Positions 63,054 through 64,000 of a stretch of 64,000 nt of DNA are shown piece after piece. The stretch's first letter is position 1. The number at the start of each line of letters is the position of its first letter. This DNA comes from JAHDFB01 sp965658745 (GTDB lineage: Bacteria; Bacteroidota; Bacteroidia; Chitinophagales; Saprospiraceae), in NCBI GenBank assembly GCA_965658745.1, contig CBFHTK010000002.1, positions 372,001-436,000 of the forward strand. Reading direction: 5' to 3'. Under the pieces are notes generated by a model. The model worked only from the letters and a program-made list of their open reading frames with translations, did no database searches and was not told where the DNA came from. The position numbers were made by a program, and so were the translations under genes.

Positions 63054-64000
63054 ATGAAATCAATGAAATTTGTCCTTTTCCTTTTTTGCATTTCTAGTAT
63101 ATTTCTTACTTCTTGCCTTTCAGATGATTGCACTGAACAGCGCTCTTACACTCGTTTTGATCCAATTTACATGACTGCGTCAGAATTCCGACTGGATATT
63201 CAGACAGAGAGCTTACGGTCTTTAGAGAATCCTGGAAGAATGTATTTCTACGAGAATTATCTTTTTATTAATGAAAAAGGTCTTGGAATACATATTTATG
63301 ATAACTCAGATCGTAACAATCCAAGTTTTGTAACTTTTTACAAAATCCCAGGGAACTTTGACATATCGATCAAGGATGGATATTTGGTTGCTGACAATGT
63401 CATTGACTTGATCACTGTTGATATTCAAGATATAAATAATCCTGTTATAGTTGACCGGATCAAAGACTTTAAGGGTCGATATACAAACTGGGAGGATGAT
63501 CCTAATAGGGTGTATTGGGCCTATAGTGTGGCTTCGCCAATTAAAGAAGTTATCAATTGTTCTGACGCTAATTTTGGATTTAATAATTTTTGGAGAGGGG
63601 AAGTTTTCTTCTCAGCTAACGTGGACTTTGGATCTGTAATTAATGCAGAGACATCTGGTGGCGGAAGCACAGGTTCTGTGGGAATTGGAGGAAGTACTTC
63701 AAGATTTACAATTGTCGGCAACTATCTATATATCGTAGATAATTATAATTTGTTGACATTTGAATTTCAGAGTGGTTTTGCACCGATATTGCGAGCGACA
63801 AATAACTTAGGATGGGGTATTGAGACTATTTATCCATTCCAAGATAAGCTCTTTATTGGCTCTACTTCAGGCATGCATATTTATAGCATTTCAAATCCAG
63901 AAAGCCCTAGTAGAATTAGCACTTTTCAACATGCAAGAGCTTGTGATCCGGTGGTCGTAAGAGACGATAAAGCATATGTGACGCTTAGAGATGGTCGTTT
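63054..64000 (+). CDS. LVIVD-repeat lipoprotein, partial (runs off the window)
   Basis: The frame from ATG 63054 stays open to the end of the window (over 315 codons), so the 3' end is missing. The signal segment ends FLTSC with the lipid Cys near residue 20, followed by LSDDC. The mature part has the LVIVD/beta-propeller style: LFINEKGLGIHIYDNSD, YLVADNVIDLITVDIQDI, NNPVIVDRI, YLYIVDNYNLLTFEF and GMHIYSISNPESPSRIS. A Gly/Ser/Thr-rich loop (ETSGGGSTGSVGIGGSTS) lies near residue 210. It is probably an outer-membrane-anchored propeller of unknown function. Confidence 0.85.
   Translation, partial: MKSMKFVLFLFCISSIFLTSCLSDDCTEQRSYTRFDPIYMTASEFRLDIQTESLRSLENPGRMYFYENYLFINEKGLGIHIYDNSDRNNPSFVTFYKIPGNFDISIKDGYLVADNVIDLITVDIQDINNPVIVDRIKDFKGRYTNWEDDPNRVYWAYSVASPIKEVINCSDANFGFNNFWRGEVFFSANVDFGSVINAETSGGGSTGSVGIGGSTSRFTIVGNYLYIVDNYNLLTFEFQSGFAPILRATNNLGWGIETIYPFQDKLFIGSTSGMHIYSISNPESPSRISTFQHARACDPVVVRDDKAYVTLRDGR

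Overview
The window looks like a chromosomal stretch of a free-living, probably marine or aquatic member of the Bacteroidota, most plausibly the Saprospiria. Evidence: type IX secretion (T9SS) C-terminal sorting domains of type A and type B, very large secreted proteins built from repeated Ig-like or Cys-Asp-Ser modules, Bacteroidota lipobox lipoproteins, a Porin_10-type outer-membrane protein, -7 elements of the TAnnTTTG kind, almost no Shine-Dalgarno sequences, AT-rich DNA, and the synteny miaB / sigma-54 activator / lptE / Lys-rich protein / secG / groES / groEL. No rRNA, tRNA, CRISPR array or intact insertion sequence was seen. One 100-N scaffold gap lies inside the porin gene.

Layout. 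1-4 kb: a small membrane protein, a DinB-like DUF1572 gene broken by three in-frame stops, a secreted protein of unknown function and the E2 subunit of a 2-oxo acid dehydrogenase. 4.3-13.9 kb: recR, a glycosyltransferase fused to a degenerate sugar-phosphate transferase, an M20 amidohydrolase, recQ, an LVIVD/choice-of-anchor-B T9SS protein and the gapped porin. 14.1-19.7 kb: an accessory island (below). 19.9-26.9 kb: the conserved groEL-groES / secG / lptE / sigma-54 activator / miaB block, all on the minus strand. 27-33.5 kb: CBS protein, thioredoxin-like lipoprotein, Tat-type TIM-barrel lipoprotein, amidase lipoprotein, and a GMC oxidoreductase with its small subunit. 33.5-57.5 kb: three giant T9SS type B proteins (1314, 1532 and 1726 aa) interleaved with an ECF sigma / anti-sigma-barrel module, a histone-deacetylase-like enzyme, a TRIC/UPF0126 channel, lysS, and a heme/copper monooxygenase with a redoxin partner. 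57.7-64 kb: thiolase, TPR protein, plsC, a small outer-membrane protein, msrB-msrA and a truncated LVIVD lipoprotein.

The most interesting part is 13.9-19.7 kb. A lipoprotein with a HELVH zincin-type motif has its start codon separated from its body by eleven perfect TACT tetranucleotides inside the signal-peptide region. With 11 copies the ATG is out of frame; 9 or 12 copies would join the ATG to a lipobox and the whole protein. This is a classic contingency (phase-variation) arrangement, here in the OFF state. Downstream is an array of four divergent paralogues of a ~195-aa secreted protein, one unrelated lipoprotein and one truncated paralogue. The starts of these genes overlap or abut short remnants of the 3' end of the zincin gene, and the upstream region of the zincin gene is duplicated once inside the array. 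By analogy with orphan toxin-immunity modules, I infer a phase-variable surface effector with a set of orphan immunity- or inhibitor-like genes. The function itself is not shown by the sequence.
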